NCBI GenBank assembly: GCA_903857255.1
Contig: CAIODY010000081.1
Location: forward strand, 17,865 to 81,864
DNA from: an uncultured bacterium
GTDB taxonomy: Bacteria > Bacteroidota > Bacteroidia > Chitinophagales > CAIODY01
Direction: 5' to 3'
Length of the DNA stretch: 64,000 nucleotides
Shown: piece after piece, positions 45,111 to 53,883 of the stretch
Position numbering within the stretch: position 1 is the stretch's first letter
How the letters are laid out: every line of letters starts with the position of its first letter
The notes under the pieces: model-generated
What the model was told of the DNA's origin: nothing
The model's input: only the letters and a program-made list of their open reading frames with translations
Databases searched by the model: none
Position numbers and translations under genes: made by a program

Positions 45111-46352
45111 TCACTTCCAAACTTTTCCATTCAACACCATTTTAGCAATCACACTTTTACTAAAGGAATAAGGAATCACAGCATAACTGCTGATGGGTTG
45201 TGTAATGAAAAGATTTGCAATTTTCCCTACTGCAATTGTTCCCAAATTTTCTTCTAATTGCAAAGCGTGCGCCGCATTGATAGTGCAAGCATTGATAGCT
45301 TCTTCGGGCAACATGCCCATTTGTGTACAAGCCAAACTCATCACAAAATTCATATTGCCTGATGGACAACTGCCCGGATTATAATCGCTGGCTAACACCA
45401 CTGACAAACCTGCTGCTATTATTTTTTTTGCAGGCTGATAAGGCAATTGCAAAAAGAAAGCCGCCGCAGGAAGCAGCACAGGCAAGGTATCGGAGTTTTT
45501 CAACGCTTCAATTTCTTTATCGCCAACACATTCCAAATGGTCAACTGAAATGGCTTTGTTTTTTACACCTACTTCTACCCCACCCGAATGATTGAGTTGA
45601 TTGGCATGAATTTTTGCTGGCAAATTATACTTCATTGCAGCCTGCAACAGTTCATCAGTTTCAGTTACACTAAAAAATCCTTCTTCGCAAAACACATCAA
45701 AATAATCAGCTAATTTTTCTTTAGCAACTATGGGCAATAATTCATTTTTAATTAAGTCTAAATAGCCCCGATGATTTTCTCGGTATGCCAATGGATAAGC
45801 ATGTGCCGCCAGCAAAGTAGCTTTGATTGGGATGGGCGATTTCTCTTTCAATCGTTTAATTACTCGAAGTATTTTCAATTCGCTATCTACACTTAAACCA
45901 TAACCACTTTTTATCTCGATAGCAACTGTGCCCAAGGCAATCACCTCCATCAATCGTTGCCATGCGCTGGCAAATAATTCATCTTCTGTGGCTGCTTTTA
46001 ATTTTTTAGCAGAGTTTAAAATGCCTCCACCTCGTTGAGCAATTTCGGCGTAGCTTAAACCATTGATTCTATCAACAAATTCTGCTTCACGAGTAGCAGC
46101 AAAAACTAAATGTGTATGACTATCTATCCAACCCGGACCAACCACACAACCTTTAGCATCAATGGTTTCGGCGGCATTATAGGCAGATTCATCACCTTCA
46201 TTCATTTGACCAAATGATTTAATCATTCCGCTTTCGCAATACACAAAAGCATTTTCGAGTATTGGCAAAGTATGCATGGCTGCACCTTTCAACACTTGGT
46301 TACTGTTAGCTACTTGAATAAGCTGATGAATATTTTTGATTAAAAGCGACAT
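45111..46352 (-). CDS. hutI: Imidazolonepropionase
   Basis: Third step of histidine degradation: hydrolyses 4-imidazolone-5-propanoate to N-formimino-L-glutamate. 413 residues of the amidohydrolase superfamily. Metal motif VGPGWIDSHTHLVFAATRE (HxH), IEIKSGYGL, LLAAHAYPLAYR, HANQLNHSGGVEVG (His) and VVLASDYNPGSCPSGNMNFVMSLAC (metal Asp, substrate region) are HutI landmarks. No other hut genes are in the window, so the pathway is split. It is transcribed from a -7 element at 46379-46386 divergent to the DUF58 gene. Confidence 0.95.
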   Translation of the reverse strand: MSLLIKNIHQLIQVANSNQVLKGAAMHTLPILENAFVYCESGMIKSFGQMNEGDESAYNAAETIDAKGCVVGPGWIDSHTHLVFAATREAEFVDRINGLSYAEIAQRGGGILNSAKKLKAATEDELFASAWQRLMEVIALGTVAIEIKSGYGLSVDSELKILRVIKRLKEKSPIPIKATLLAAHAYPLAYRENHRGYLDLIKNELLPIVAKEKLADYFDVFCEEGFFSVTETDELLQAAMKYNLPAKIHANQLNHSGGVEVGVKNKAISVDHLECVGDKEIEALKNSDTLPVLLPAAAFFLQLPYQPAKKIIAAGLSVVLASDYNPGSCPSGNMNFVMSLACTQMGMLPEEAINACTINAAHALQLEENLGTIAVGKIANLFITQPISSYAVIPYSFSKSVIAKMVLNGKVWK

Positions 46353-46378
46353 GATAAGGCGTAAGTTTTATTCTTTCA

Positions 46379-46386
46379 CAAATTTA
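46379..46386 (-). promoter_or_regulatory. -7 element of hutI
   Basis: TAAATTTG on the minus strand, 26 bases before the hutI ATG. Matches TAnnTTTG; the -33 element is unclear. Confidence 0.4.
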
Positions 46387-46574
46387 GCATTATTGATGTT
46401 ACCATTTACATTAATAGATTTGAGAGAAAGCATCCGAAGGCAAGCCTATCAAAGAACGCAAATTGAAAGCAAATCAGAGCTAAATTATCGAAATAAATTT
46501 TTCTCCATCTGCCTACTGAAGTTCATGTCCCTCTACAACCGTTCAGAAAAAGAAAATAGGTTGCAAATATCAAT

Positions 46575-46582
46575 TAGCTTTG
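46575..46582 (+). promoter_or_regulatory. -7 element of DUF58 gene
   Basis: TAGCTTTG followed by TGC, 16 bases before the ATG at 46599; implies a very short leader. Confidence 0.45.
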
Positions 46583-46598
46583 TGCTGCAATTCTATTT

Positions 46599-47522
46599 AT
46601 GCTTTTAGGCGATACTTTTTTTCAGTTAGATAATTTAGAACTGCTTGCAAAGCAAGTGGTTGAAGGCTTTATTATTGGTTTACACAAAAGCCCATTTCAT
46701 GGTTTTAGTGTTGAATTTGCCGAACATCGTTTATACAATGTAGGCGAACCCATAAAAAATGTGGATTGGAAAGTATTTGGCAGAACGGATAAAATGTTTA
46801 CCAAACGCTATGAAGAAGAAACCAATCTGCGATGCCAGATAGTAATTGATTGTAGCAGTAGCATGTATTTCCCAGAAGTAAAATCATCTTTCAATGCAAA
46901 AAGTAAAATGCACTTTGCAGTGATGGCAGCAGCTTGCTTTCAGTATTTATTAAAAAAGCAACGCGATGCTGTGGGGTTAAGTTTGTTTAATGAAAAAGTG
47001 TTTTATCATATTGATGCAAAAAGCAGCGGTACACATCATCAGTTAATAGGTAATCAATTATTAAAATTATTACAGCAAGAAAAAATATTAGTCAAATCAG
47101 CCACGGCAGCCTCGTTGCATCAAATTGCTGAAAACATTCACAAACGAAGTTTAGTCATTGTATTGAGTGATATGATGGATAATATAAGCCCTAACGGCAT
47201 GAATGAAATGTTAGAATCATTAAATCATTTGCGTTACAACAAGCATGAAGTTATTGTGTTTGATATTTCAGATAAAAGCAAAGAATTAAATTTCGATTTC
47301 GATAATCGTCCGTATGAATTTACTGATTTAGAAACAGGCGAAAAAATTCGCCTTCATCCAGAACAAATCAAATTGCATTACATGGAGCAAATGCAAAAAC
47401 TAAAAGCTGAATTACATTTACGCTGTGGACAAAATAAGATTGATTTAATTGAAGCTGATATAAATAAAGGGATTGAACAAGTGTTGTTGCCTTATATCAA
47501 TAAGCGAAGCAAAATGCTATAA
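46599..47522 (+). CDS. DUF58 protein with von Willebrand A-like domain
   Basis: 307 residues, soluble. The DUF58 core FAEHRLYNVGEPIKNVDWKVFGRTDKMFTKRYEEETNLRC is followed by a VWA-like fold with a MIDAS-type motif DCSSSMYF (about 87-94), then VIVLSDMMD and VIVFDISD strands. In complete systems such proteins work with MoxR AAA+ ATPases and VWA or BatA membrane proteins in cofactor or complex assembly at the membrane; no moxR gene is adjacent here. Single gene with a strong terminator at 47544. Confidence 0.9.
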   Translation: MLLGDTFFQLDNLELLAKQVVEGFIIGLHKSPFHGFSVEFAEHRLYNVGEPIKNVDWKVFGRTDKMFTKRYEEETNLRCQIVIDCSSSMYFPEVKSSFNAKSKMHFAVMAAACFQYLLKKQRDAVGLSLFNEKVFYHIDAKSSGTHHQLIGNQLLKLLQQEKILVKSATAASLHQIAENIHKRSLVIVLSDMMDNISPNGMNEMLESLNHLRYNKHEVIVFDISDKSKELNFDFDNRPYEFTDLETGEKIRLHPEQIKLHYMEQMQKLKAELHLRCGQNKIDLIEADINKGIEQVLLPYINKRSKML

Positions 47523-47543
47523 AATCAAGAAGTAATTATTAAA

Positions 47544-47575
47544 AAAAAGGCATGTTGTAAACAACATGCCTTTTT
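47544..47575. terminator. Bidirectional terminator between DUF58 and H1-like gene
   Basis: AAAAAGGCATGTTGT and its exact complement with a 2-base centre, A run on one side and T run on the other. It serves both convergent genes. Confidence 0.9.
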
Positions 47576-47594
47576 AAGTTTGCACTAAAAAAAA

Positions 47595-47747
47595 TTACTT
47601 CTTTTTAGGAGCAGCTTTTTTAGGAGCAGCTTTTTTAGGAGCAGCTTTTTTAGGAGCAGCTTTTTTTGCAGCAGCTTTTTTAGGAGCAGCTTTTTTTGCA
47701 GCAGCTTTTTTAGGAGCAGCTTTTTTTGCAGCTTTTTTTGTAGCCAT
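47595..47747 (-). CDS. Histone H1-like KAAPKK-repeat protein
   Basis: A 50-residue gene. ATG 47747 opens MATKKAAKKAAPKKAAAKK, then AAPKK and AAAKK units to ...PKKK and a TAA. It is built from about nine five-residue units encoded by a 15-bp tandem repeat (GCTGCTCCTAAAAAA and GCTGCTGCAAAAAAA variants). The sequence is entirely Ala, Lys and Pro apart from Met1 and Thr3, like the C-terminal tail of histone H1 or AlgP. It probably binds nucleic acid nonspecifically, as a small nucleoid or ribosome-associated basic protein (inference). It lies 85 bases downstream of rpmA in the same direction and ends at the shared terminator. Confidence 0.8.
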   Translation of the reverse strand: MATKKAAKKAAPKKAAAKKAAPKKAAAKKAAPKKAAPKKAAPKKAAPKKK

Positions 47748-47832
47748 GACTTTGGTTAATTTTTTGGTTAAAAAATTTGGTTATGTGAATTCCCGTCCTG
47801 ATATCACATCTGGACAGAAGTAATTCCTATGG

Positions 47833-48093
47833 TTATGCTTGAGCAGCTACTACGCTCACGTAAGATTTGTTGTTCTTCTTACGTCTGAATTCTACCACAC
47901 CATTACTCATAGCGAATAATGTATGGTCTTTGCCAATTCCTACATTTTCTCCTGGGTTATGAACTGTTCCTCTTTGACGAACAATAATATTTCCAGAAAT
48001 AACTTGTTGACCGCCGAAAACTTTTACGCCTAATCTTTTGCTATGCGATTCTCTACCGTTTTTCGAACTTCCTTCCCCTTTCTTGTGTGCCAT
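47833..48093 (-). CDS. rpmA: 50S ribosomal protein L27
   Basis: 86 residues. [24 protein letters not shown] is the L27 N-terminus that reaches the peptidyl-transferase centre, and it needs no N-terminal cleavage extension. [28 protein letters not shown] is the conserved core. Second gene of the rplU-rpmA operon, 33 bases after rplU, as in most bacteria. Downstream is the H1-like gene. Confidence 0.97.
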   Translation of the reverse strand: MAHKKGEGSSKNGRESHSKRLGVKVFGGQQVISGNIIVRQRGTVHNPGENVGIGKDHTLFAMSNGVVEFRRKKNNKSYVSVVAAQA

Positions 48094-48126
48094 TTTATTT
48101 TACTTTTACTCTTAAAAAATTAATAT

Positions 48127-48435
48127 TTAAGCAATTGCTTCAATTTTTACTTTTGAATATTGCTGACGATGGTTGTTCCATTTTTGGTACCCCTTTCTAC
48201 GCTTCTTTTTAAACACAGCAACTTTCTCACCTTGAAAATGAGATAAAATTGTTGCAGTTACTTTTGCGTTTTTTACTGTTGGTGCACCTAAAGTTACTTT
48301 ACCATTATTGTCAATCAACATTACATCCGAAAAATCTACTTTATCGCCTGCATTGCCTTCTAAACGATATACGTTTAGTTCCTGACCTAACTTAACATCG
48401 AACTGTTGTCCTGAAATTTTTACTATTGCGTTCAT
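48127..48435 (-). CDS. rplU: 50S ribosomal protein L21
   Basis: 102 residues from ATG 48435 (MNAIVKISGQQFDVKLGQEL); a TTG at 48444 would add MKE. The conserved strands are LNVYRLEGNAGDKVDF, VLLIDN-like DVMLIDNNGKVTLGAP, and the C-terminal KVAVFKKKRRKGYQKWNNHRQ, which binds 23S rRNA. First gene of the rplU-rpmA operon, preceded by a textbook promoter at 48456-48486. Confidence 0.96.
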   Translation of the reverse strand: MNAIVKISGQQFDVKLGQELNVYRLEGNAGDKVDFSDVMLIDNNGKVTLGAPTVKNAKVTATILSHFQGEKVAVFKKKRRKGYQKWNNHRQQYSKVKIEAIA

Positions 48436-48455
48436 TTCTTTCAAAAAATTAAGTG

Positions 48456-48486
48456 CAAAGATATTTTATTTTTCCAATCATGCAAA
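48456..48486 (-). promoter_or_regulatory. Promoter of rplU-rpmA operon
   Basis: On the minus strand TTTG (48486-48483), 19 bases, then TATCTTTG (48463-48456), 20 bases before the rplU ATG. Exact consensus match. Confidence 0.75.
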
Positions 48487-48551
48487 CATTATTTGCTTCT
48501 TTTTTCAACAATTATTTTGTTCACCGTCTAACATACTTGATATTCAAATTT

Positions 48552-49430
48552 TTATTTTATCACTTCCACTTCAAAAATTAAAATAGAATTGGATGGAATT
48601 GTACCTACTTGTTTTTTGCCGTAAGCTAATGATGATGGGATAAACAGTATGGCTTTAGCACCATACTTTAAGTGCATAAAACTTTCATCCCAGCCTTTTA
48701 TTACTTCGCCTTTTCCTACTACAAATTTAAAAGGCTCAACGTGATTAAATCTTTTTTCAGTGTTGGAATCGAAAATATAGCCGTTTAATAATCTACCTGT
48801 ATAATTTACTTTAATAGTATCTCCCAATTTAATATCACGATTGTTTTTGCAACGTTCTTTGTCCGCTTGATAAATATAAATGCCGCTGGCTAATTTTTCT
48901 GGCACACAAAAAATTTTGTTTAAATAAACATGCAATACACTATCATCATAATCTAAACTTTGCTGTTTCATCTTTATTTGGTTTTCGTTGAATTCTTTTT
49001 CATTCATAATGTTGCTAACTGCCAAATAAAACCGCATGCATGTTTTAGATTTTGCAAAATAGGGCAGTGAGTTTTTGTACAACGAATCAACAGGAATATA
49101 AAACACGGCACTATCGCCAATATGCAGCATGGTTAAGGCTTCCATTAAATCGCCTTTAAATGATGATGCACTTGCTGTGATTTGTTGTTCGCCAAATTCT
49201 TTTCGAGTATTTAGCACTACTGAATCATCAGCGTTCTTTAAAATTAATTGATAAAAAACAATATCTCCTTTAATGGTACGCCTATTACTTCTATTTTTTT
49301 TGTAAAAAAAATATTGTAATCCTGATTCAGTTTTTTTTACTTTTTGAGCAAAAGAAAACGAAGAATCGAAAAAAAACAAACCAATAAAAAGTAGTACGAA
49401 AATTTTATTCAACTGACAAGAATCCTTCAA
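48552..49430 (-). CDS. Secreted FKBP-type peptidyl-prolyl isomerase
   Basis: 292 residues. The N-terminus is a signal peptide (hydrophobic segment about 9-27 ending SFAQ). TTG at 49430 is used; a second TTG at 49412 (MNKIFVLLF) would be equally good. The first half is a degenerate FKBP-like region (DIVFYQLILKNADDSVVLNTRKEF, GDSAVFYIPVDSL). The second half is a canonical FKBP domain (about 195-292): IKVNYTGRLLNGYIFDSN, FVVGKGEVIKGWDESFMHLKYGAKAILFIPSSLAYG, ILIFEVEVIK. Periplasmic folding helper. Six bases downstream of the larger FKBP gene, forming one operon. Confidence 0.88.
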   Translation of the reverse strand: MKDSCQLNKIFVLLFIGLFFFDSSFSFAQKVKKTESGLQYFFYKKNRSNRRTIKGDIVFYQLILKNADDSVVLNTRKEFGEQQITASASSFKGDLMEALTMLHIGDSAVFYIPVDSLYKNSLPYFAKSKTCMRFYLAVSNIMNEKEFNENQIKMKQQSLDYDDSVLHVYLNKIFCVPEKLASGIYIYQADKERCKNNRDIKLGDTIKVNYTGRLLNGYIFDSNTEKRFNHVEPFKFVVGKGEVIKGWDESFMHLKYGAKAILFIPSSLAYGKKQVGTIPSNSILIFEVEVIK

Positions 49431-49436
49431 AATAAT

Positions 49437-50786
49437 CTATTTAATATCAACTAACTCTACATCAAAAATTAATGGTGCGTTAGCAGGAATTGGTCCTTGC
49501 CCGTTTTCACCATAAGCTAAATTTGAAGGAATATACAACGTGGCTTTTGCGCCTTTATTTAATAATGCAAATCCTATATCCCAGCCCGAAATAACCATGT
49601 GTTGACCCAATGCAAAACTGAATGGTTGCACATGATGAAATTCTTCTTCCATGTTCGAGTCAAATTTTTTGCCATCCAATAATTTTCCTGTGTAATTAGC
49701 AACCACTGATTGACCAACTTTTGGTTTATCGCCAGTGCCTTGTTGGGTGATCACATAGTACAATCCTTCGGGTGTTTTTTCAGCTTTGATATGATTTTCG
49801 GCAAAGTATTTATCAAATTGTTTTGATGGGTCAAGCGGCACATTAATATCCACCAATTCTACTTCAAAAATCAAAATATCATTTGGTTTTATTTTGCTAC
49901 CAGGTTGTGGTTGGTCGCAATAAGCCAAACAACTTGGTACATACAAAGTGGCTTTTGTTCCTTTGCTTAAATGCGAAAATCCAATATCCCAACCTTGAAT
50001 TACTTGATGTGTATTCAATTTGAATTTGAATGGTTGCACATGATGAAATGCCGTATCAACATTTGAATCGAAAGCAGTACCATCTAATAATTTGCCTGAA
50101 TAATTTACCACCACTTCATTGCCCGTTTGCGGAATTTCGCCATTGCCTTTTTGTGTAATCACATAATACATGCCTTCGGCTGTTTTTGTTGGTGTAATAT
50201 TGTGTGCTGCAAAATATTCTTTCAATTTTTTTTCATCAGTAGTGGCGTGCATTTTCTTTTTTTCGTCTACCATTTTTTGTGCTGCTTCTTTGGTGTACAT
50301 CACAAATGAATAATTTACTTTTTCGCCAGTTTTTGCAAATGGTGGCATTTGTTTGCCAAACATAGAATCGGTTGAAACGCTGAATACTGCACTATCGCCA
50401 GGTGCCATTTTCAAAATGCCTTCATACATAAATCCAAAATTCTGACGTTGCACAGGCACACCATTTAAAAAGCCGAAATCATTAATCATTGTTTTACCAT
50501 CATTACCAAACAAACGAGCATGCAAAGCAACTTGGTCGCCTTCTTTTGCTTTTGATAATTGATTATCATCCCAATGCCAAATATAAACTTGCAAACCTGT
50601 TTTTATCATTTCTACATTCACCGCTCTTGTATGTTTGTGTGCATCGGTTACAGATGTTTTTGTTGCTGCAACTACTGATTTTACTGGTGCTTTCGGTAAT
50701 GATTGTTTTGCTGCAACGGTTGGTTTATTTTGCGCTACTACAAAACTTGAGATGGATAAAAGTGCAATGGATAAAATTTGTTTCAT
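49437..50786 (-). CDS. Secreted protein with two FKBP isomerase domains
   Basis: 449 residues with signal peptide (about 1-18, ending VVAQ). After a Lys/Ala-rich spacer comes a degenerate FKBP-like region (about 60-170, GDQVALHARLFGNDG... GDSAVFSVSTDSMFG). Then two tandem canonical FKBP domains: about 200-315 (VVVNYSGKLLDGTAFDSN, HQVIQGWDIGFSHLSKGTKATLYVPSCLAY) and about 345-449 (VVANYTGKLLDGKKFDSN, HMVISGWDIGFALLNKGAKATLYIPSNLAYG). The near-identical domains point to internal duplication. It catalyses proline cis-trans isomerisation in the periplasm. The downstream gene is a one-domain relative. Confidence 0.92.
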   Translation of the reverse strand: MKQILSIALLSISSFVVAQNKPTVAAKQSLPKAPVKSVVAATKTSVTDAHKHTRAVNVEMIKTGLQVYIWHWDDNQLSKAKEGDQVALHARLFGNDGKTMINDFGFLNGVPVQRQNFGFMYEGILKMAPGDSAVFSVSTDSMFGKQMPPFAKTGEKVNYSFVMYTKEAAQKMVDEKKKMHATTDEKKLKEYFAAHNITPTKTAEGMYYVITQKGNGEIPQTGNEVVVNYSGKLLDGTAFDSNVDTAFHHVQPFKFKLNTHQVIQGWDIGFSHLSKGTKATLYVPSCLAYCDQPQPGSKIKPNDILIFEVELVDINVPLDPSKQFDKYFAENHIKAEKTPEGLYYVITQQGTGDKPKVGQSVVANYTGKLLDGKKFDSNMEEEFHHVQPFSFALGQHMVISGWDIGFALLNKGAKATLYIPSNLAYGENGQGPIPANAPLIFDVELVDIK

Positions 50787-50883
50787 TATTTTATAAAATA
50801 GATTTTAGTGATTTTTTTGTCAAAAATAAATATTGATGAATCGTGTGTTTGAAATTTTTTGTTAATAGTTTTTTTTAAGCGAA

Positions 50884-51780
50884 TTAAAGTTTTAGCAAGT
50901 TCATAATTCTGTCCAAATCATCATCCGAAAAAAACGGAATGCTGATATCGCCTTTGCCGCTTGCATTGCGGTTCAATTTCACTCTTGTTGAAAAATGCGA
51001 AGTGAGTTTGTCTTGCACTTTTTGATATTCATAAGCCACATACGATGTAGATGGTTTTTCTTTTTTGGTCAATTGTGTTTTGCGTTTTAATTGCGAAACC
51101 AATTGCTCTATTTGCCTTACTGATAAATTTTTCTTTTCAATTTCTTTAAACGCAAATAATTGTTCATCCACATTTTCTAAACCCAGCAAAGCCCTTGCAT
51201 GCCCCATGCTCACCGATTTAGCTTTCAATGCCAATTGCACAATTTCTGGCAATTTTAATAAACGTAAAAAATTAGCCACAGTGCTTCTATCTTTCCCAAC
51301 ACGTTCAGCTAATTGTTCCTGATTCAAGCTACATTCTTTCATCAATCGTTGATAATTGATAGATATTTCAATGGGGTTTAAATCTTCGCGTTGAATATTT
51401 TCAATCAACGCCATTTCAATCATTTCTTGGTCGTTGGCAGTTCTGATATAAGCAGGCACTTCAGTCAAACCAGCCATTTTACTGGCTCTTAGCCTACGTT
51501 CGCCGCTGATTAACTGATATTTATTGTTCTCTAATCTACGAACTGTTATAGGTTGAATTAATCCATGCACCGCAATAGATTGTGCTAAATCGCCCAATCG
51601 GTCTTCATCAAAATCAACACGAGGCTGAAACGGATTTACTTCAATTTGATTCAAATCAACCATCGAAATACTATTCACCTTTGCGCCCGCAATAGGTGCC
51701 ATCAATTCTTGCGAATCGTCATCAATTGTTTGCAACAAAGCTCTGATGCCTTTGCCCAACTCCACTTTTTGTTTTGCCAT
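50884..51780 (-). CDS. parB: Chromosome-partitioning protein ParB
   Basis: 298 residues. ParB CTPase/N domain: LNQIEVNPFQPRVDFDEDRLGDLAQSIAVHGLIQPITVRR and the CTP-binding motif LISGERRLRASKMAG, followed by ALIENIQREDLNPIE. The central helix-turn-helix (LNQEQLAERVGKDRSTVANFLRLLKLP, then GHARALLGLE) binds parS. The C-terminal dimer part (LTSHFSTRVKLNR... DDLDRIMNLLKL) is complete. Follows parA after 33 bases. No parS site was searched for rigorously. Confidence 0.95.
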   Translation of the reverse strand: MAKQKVELGKGIRALLQTIDDDSQELMAPIAGAKVNSISMVDLNQIEVNPFQPRVDFDEDRLGDLAQSIAVHGLIQPITVRRLENNKYQLISGERRLRASKMAGLTEVPAYIRTANDQEMIEMALIENIQREDLNPIEISINYQRLMKECSLNQEQLAERVGKDRSTVANFLRLLKLPEIVQLALKAKSVSMGHARALLGLENVDEQLFAFKEIEKKNLSVRQIEQLVSQLKRKTQLTKKEKPSTSYVAYEYQKVQDKLTSHFSTRVKLNRNASGKGDISIPFFSDDDLDRIMNLLKL

Positions 51781-51813
51781 TTCTATAAAAATTTGTGCTG
51801 TTCTTAAAATAAA

Positions 51814-52626
51814 TTATTCGCCTTCAACGTCAATAATCTTGTCTTCTGATTTGATTTTTGTGCCACTATTATTTTGTAAAATTTCACGGGCAAGATTGAG
51901 GTAATTTATTGCGCCAGTGCTATCTGCATCGTAGGTGATAACTGATTTGCCAATGGTAGGCGCTTCGCCCAATTTTGTATTGCGATGGATAATGGTATTG
52001 AAAACCATATCTTCAAAATGAGGTTTGATTTCATTCACTACTTGATTGCTCAATCGCAATCGGCTATCGTACATGGTGAGTAAAATTCCTTCAATTTCTA
52101 ATTCAGGATTTAATCGAGTTCTTACAATCTTAATAGTGTTTAATAATTTGCCCAATCCTTCTAATGCAAAATATTCGCATTGCACAGGCACAATCACCGA
52201 ATCGGCTGCTGATAAGGCATTCACAGTAATTAAACCTAATGATGGAGAGCAATCAATAATGATATAATCATAATCGCCACGAATTTCATCAATCAGTTTT
52301 TTTAATATTTTTTCACGATTTGGATGATTGATTAATTCAATTTCTGCACCAACCAAATCCATACTGGCTGGCAATAAATCTAAATTAGGTGTCGAAGTTT
52401 CGATGATTGATTTTTTCACTTTTGCTTCTCCAATCATACATTCATAAATGCCTTGTTTCACTGCTTTGGGGTCAATACCAATACCTGATGTAGCATTCGC
52501 TTGAGGGTCGGCATCAATCAACAAAGTTGGATGCTCCAACACTGCAAAACTTGCTGCCAAATTAATAGCAGTAGTTGTTTTACCTACTCCGCCCTTTTGA
52601 TTAGCAATAGTAATAACTTTTCCCAT
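51814..52626 (-). CDS. parA: Chromosome-partitioning ATPase ParA
   Basis: 270 residues from ATG 52626 (MGKVITIANQKGGVGKTTTA); TTG 52641 would add five. The deviant Walker A KGGVGKTT with both lysines, the A' region LLIDADPQANATSG and the B motif YDYIIIDCSPSLG mark a ParA/Soj-type dimerising ATPase. It drives segregation of ParB-parS complexes over the nucleoid. Chromosomal type, since the neighbours are housekeeping genes. Upstream of parB in one operon. Confidence 0.95.
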   Translation of the reverse strand: MGKVITIANQKGGVGKTTTAINLAASFAVLEHPTLLIDADPQANATSGIGIDPKAVKQGIYECMIGEAKVKKSIIETSTPNLDLLPASMDLVGAEIELINHPNREKILKKLIDEIRGDYDYIIIDCSPSLGLITVNALSAADSVIVPVQCEYFALEGLGKLLNTIKIVRTRLNPELEIEGILLTMYDSRLRLSNQVVNEIKPHFEDMVFNTIIHRNTKLGEAPTIGKSVITYDADSTGAINYLNLAREILQNNSGTKIKSEDKIIDVEGE

Positions 52627-52726
52627 ATTGTTCTGTTTCAAAAAATTTCGATAAAGATAAAGGAATTAAACACACGATAAACAGCTACTTTGCAATTATC
52701 CACAAATAATTAACTAAATGAAGATT

Positions 52727-53704
52727 TTAATTTCCCAACACCTTCAATAATTCATCCAGTTTGGGAGTAAGAATTATTTCGGTTCTTCGGTTCAAGCTTT
52801 TGCCTTCTTTGGTTTGATTGGTAGCTACTGGAAAATATTCAGCATGCCCCGAAGCTGTGATGCGCTTAGGTTCTACTTTATTATCAGTAAGAATTTTAGT
52901 GATAGTTGTTGCTCTTAACACACTCAAATCCCAGTTATCACGAGGATATTCATCGTGTTTGAATTGAGCATTATCAGTGTGTCCTTCTACGGTGATATTA
53001 ATATCGGTATTTTTATTCAGCACTTCGGCTAATTTTTTCAACGCACCTTTTCCTTTTACTTCCACTTCGGCACTGCCCGATTTGAATAATAATTTTTCAG
53101 CCATACTCACATACACTTTTCCGTTTTTTCGTTCCACTTTCAATTCGCTTTCATCATAACCTTCTAAAGCGGCAGCAATTTTTCTCTTCAAATTGTTGGT
53201 AGCTGAATCTTTGCTGTTTAAAATGTTTTCCAACTCTTTCACTTTTAGCATTCTTAATTTCAACTCATTGGTTAAGCCCTCCATGCTCAATTCTTTGTTT
53301 CGTAGTTCAGTTTCTTTGGCTTCTAATTCTTGTTGTTTTTTCTGCAGTTCTTCATTCAATTGTTGATTTCGTGAACTTGAATTTTCTAACAACAATTTCT
53401 TTTGTTTTATCAATGAATCATTCGATGCTTGCAATTCAGCATTTAGTTTTTGCTCTTTGTTCAATACTGTATGTGTTTGAGCTGAATCTACAGCAAGCCT
53501 TTCTACATCAGCATTTCGGGCATCTAAGAAATCCTGCAGCTTATTTTTTTCTTCTTTCAGGCTTCTCAATTTCATTTTCAATGAATCTAATTTTGTTGAG
53601 CATCGTTGATGTGCATCAGCCTCGTCATTGAATTTTTTCTGTGTAACACAACTGGCAAATAATCCTGCAATTACTATTGCAATCAAAAAATATTTCTTCC
53701 TCAT
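52727..53704 (-). CDS. OmpA-family lipoprotein with coiled coil
   Basis: 325 residues. ATG 53704 was chosen because MRKKYFLIAIVIAGLFASC is a lipoprotein signal with lipobox FASC; the longer frame to 53845 adds 47 residues unlike a secretion signal. After the Cys, a long heptad-rich coiled coil (about 30-185, many Gln, Glu, Lys, Leu) leads to a C-terminal OmpA-like domain (about 205-325): LLFKSGSAEVEVKGKGALKKLAEVL, INITVEGHTDNAQ (peptidoglycan contact), SVLRATTITKIL, ASGHAEYFPVATN and NRRTEIIL. Likely a tether between outer membrane and cell wall. Confidence 0.9.
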   Translation of the reverse strand: MRKKYFLIAIVIAGLFASCVTQKKFNDEADAHQRCSTKLDSLKMKLRSLKEEKNKLQDFLDARNADVERLAVDSAQTHTVLNKEQKLNAELQASNDSLIKQKKLLLENSSSRNQQLNEELQKKQQELEAKETELRNKELSMEGLTNELKLRMLKVKELENILNSKDSATNNLKRKIAAALEGYDESELKVERKNGKVYVSMAEKLLFKSGSAEVEVKGKGALKKLAEVLNKNTDINITVEGHTDNAQFKHDEYPRDNWDLSVLRATTITKILTDNKVEPKRITASGHAEYFPVATNQTKEGKSLNRRTEIILTPKLDELLKVLGN

Positions 53705-53824
53705 TTTCTTTTTGTTTTTTCTTTTTTTCAAAAGTAATAGGGAAACGATTATTTGATTTTTTCGTACACTCAAAAATCTGCACAGGCAAAATTTAATTGT
53801 ATAGCTTTGTTTAATCCACTCAAT

Positions 53825-53863
53825 AAAAAAAGCCAACCTTTCCATTCAGAAAGATTGGCTTTT
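53825..53863 (-). terminator. Terminator of the rpsF-rpsR-rplI operon
   Basis: AAAAGCCAA-x-CTTT / AAAG-x-TTGGCTTTT stem with one mismatch; on the minus strand it runs into seven T, 20 bases after the rplI stop. Confidence 0.85.
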
Positions 53864-53883
53864 CACATCATTCGGCTTAAAAC

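Noticed and set aside
46336..46608. 90-residue ORF between hutI and the DUF58 gene
   Set aside because: It overlaps the hutI start and the DUF58 start and covers the -7 element at 46575, with no recognisable domain.
47595..47747. CRISPR-like or simple tandem repeat array
   Set aside because: The 15-bp units are contiguous, have no spacers and keep an open frame with start and stop; it is a coding repeat.
53705..53845. 47-residue extension of the OmpA lipoprotein
   Set aside because: Lys-rich and lacking a signal; the lipobox sequence fits ATG 53704, and the extension reaches the terminator region of rplI.
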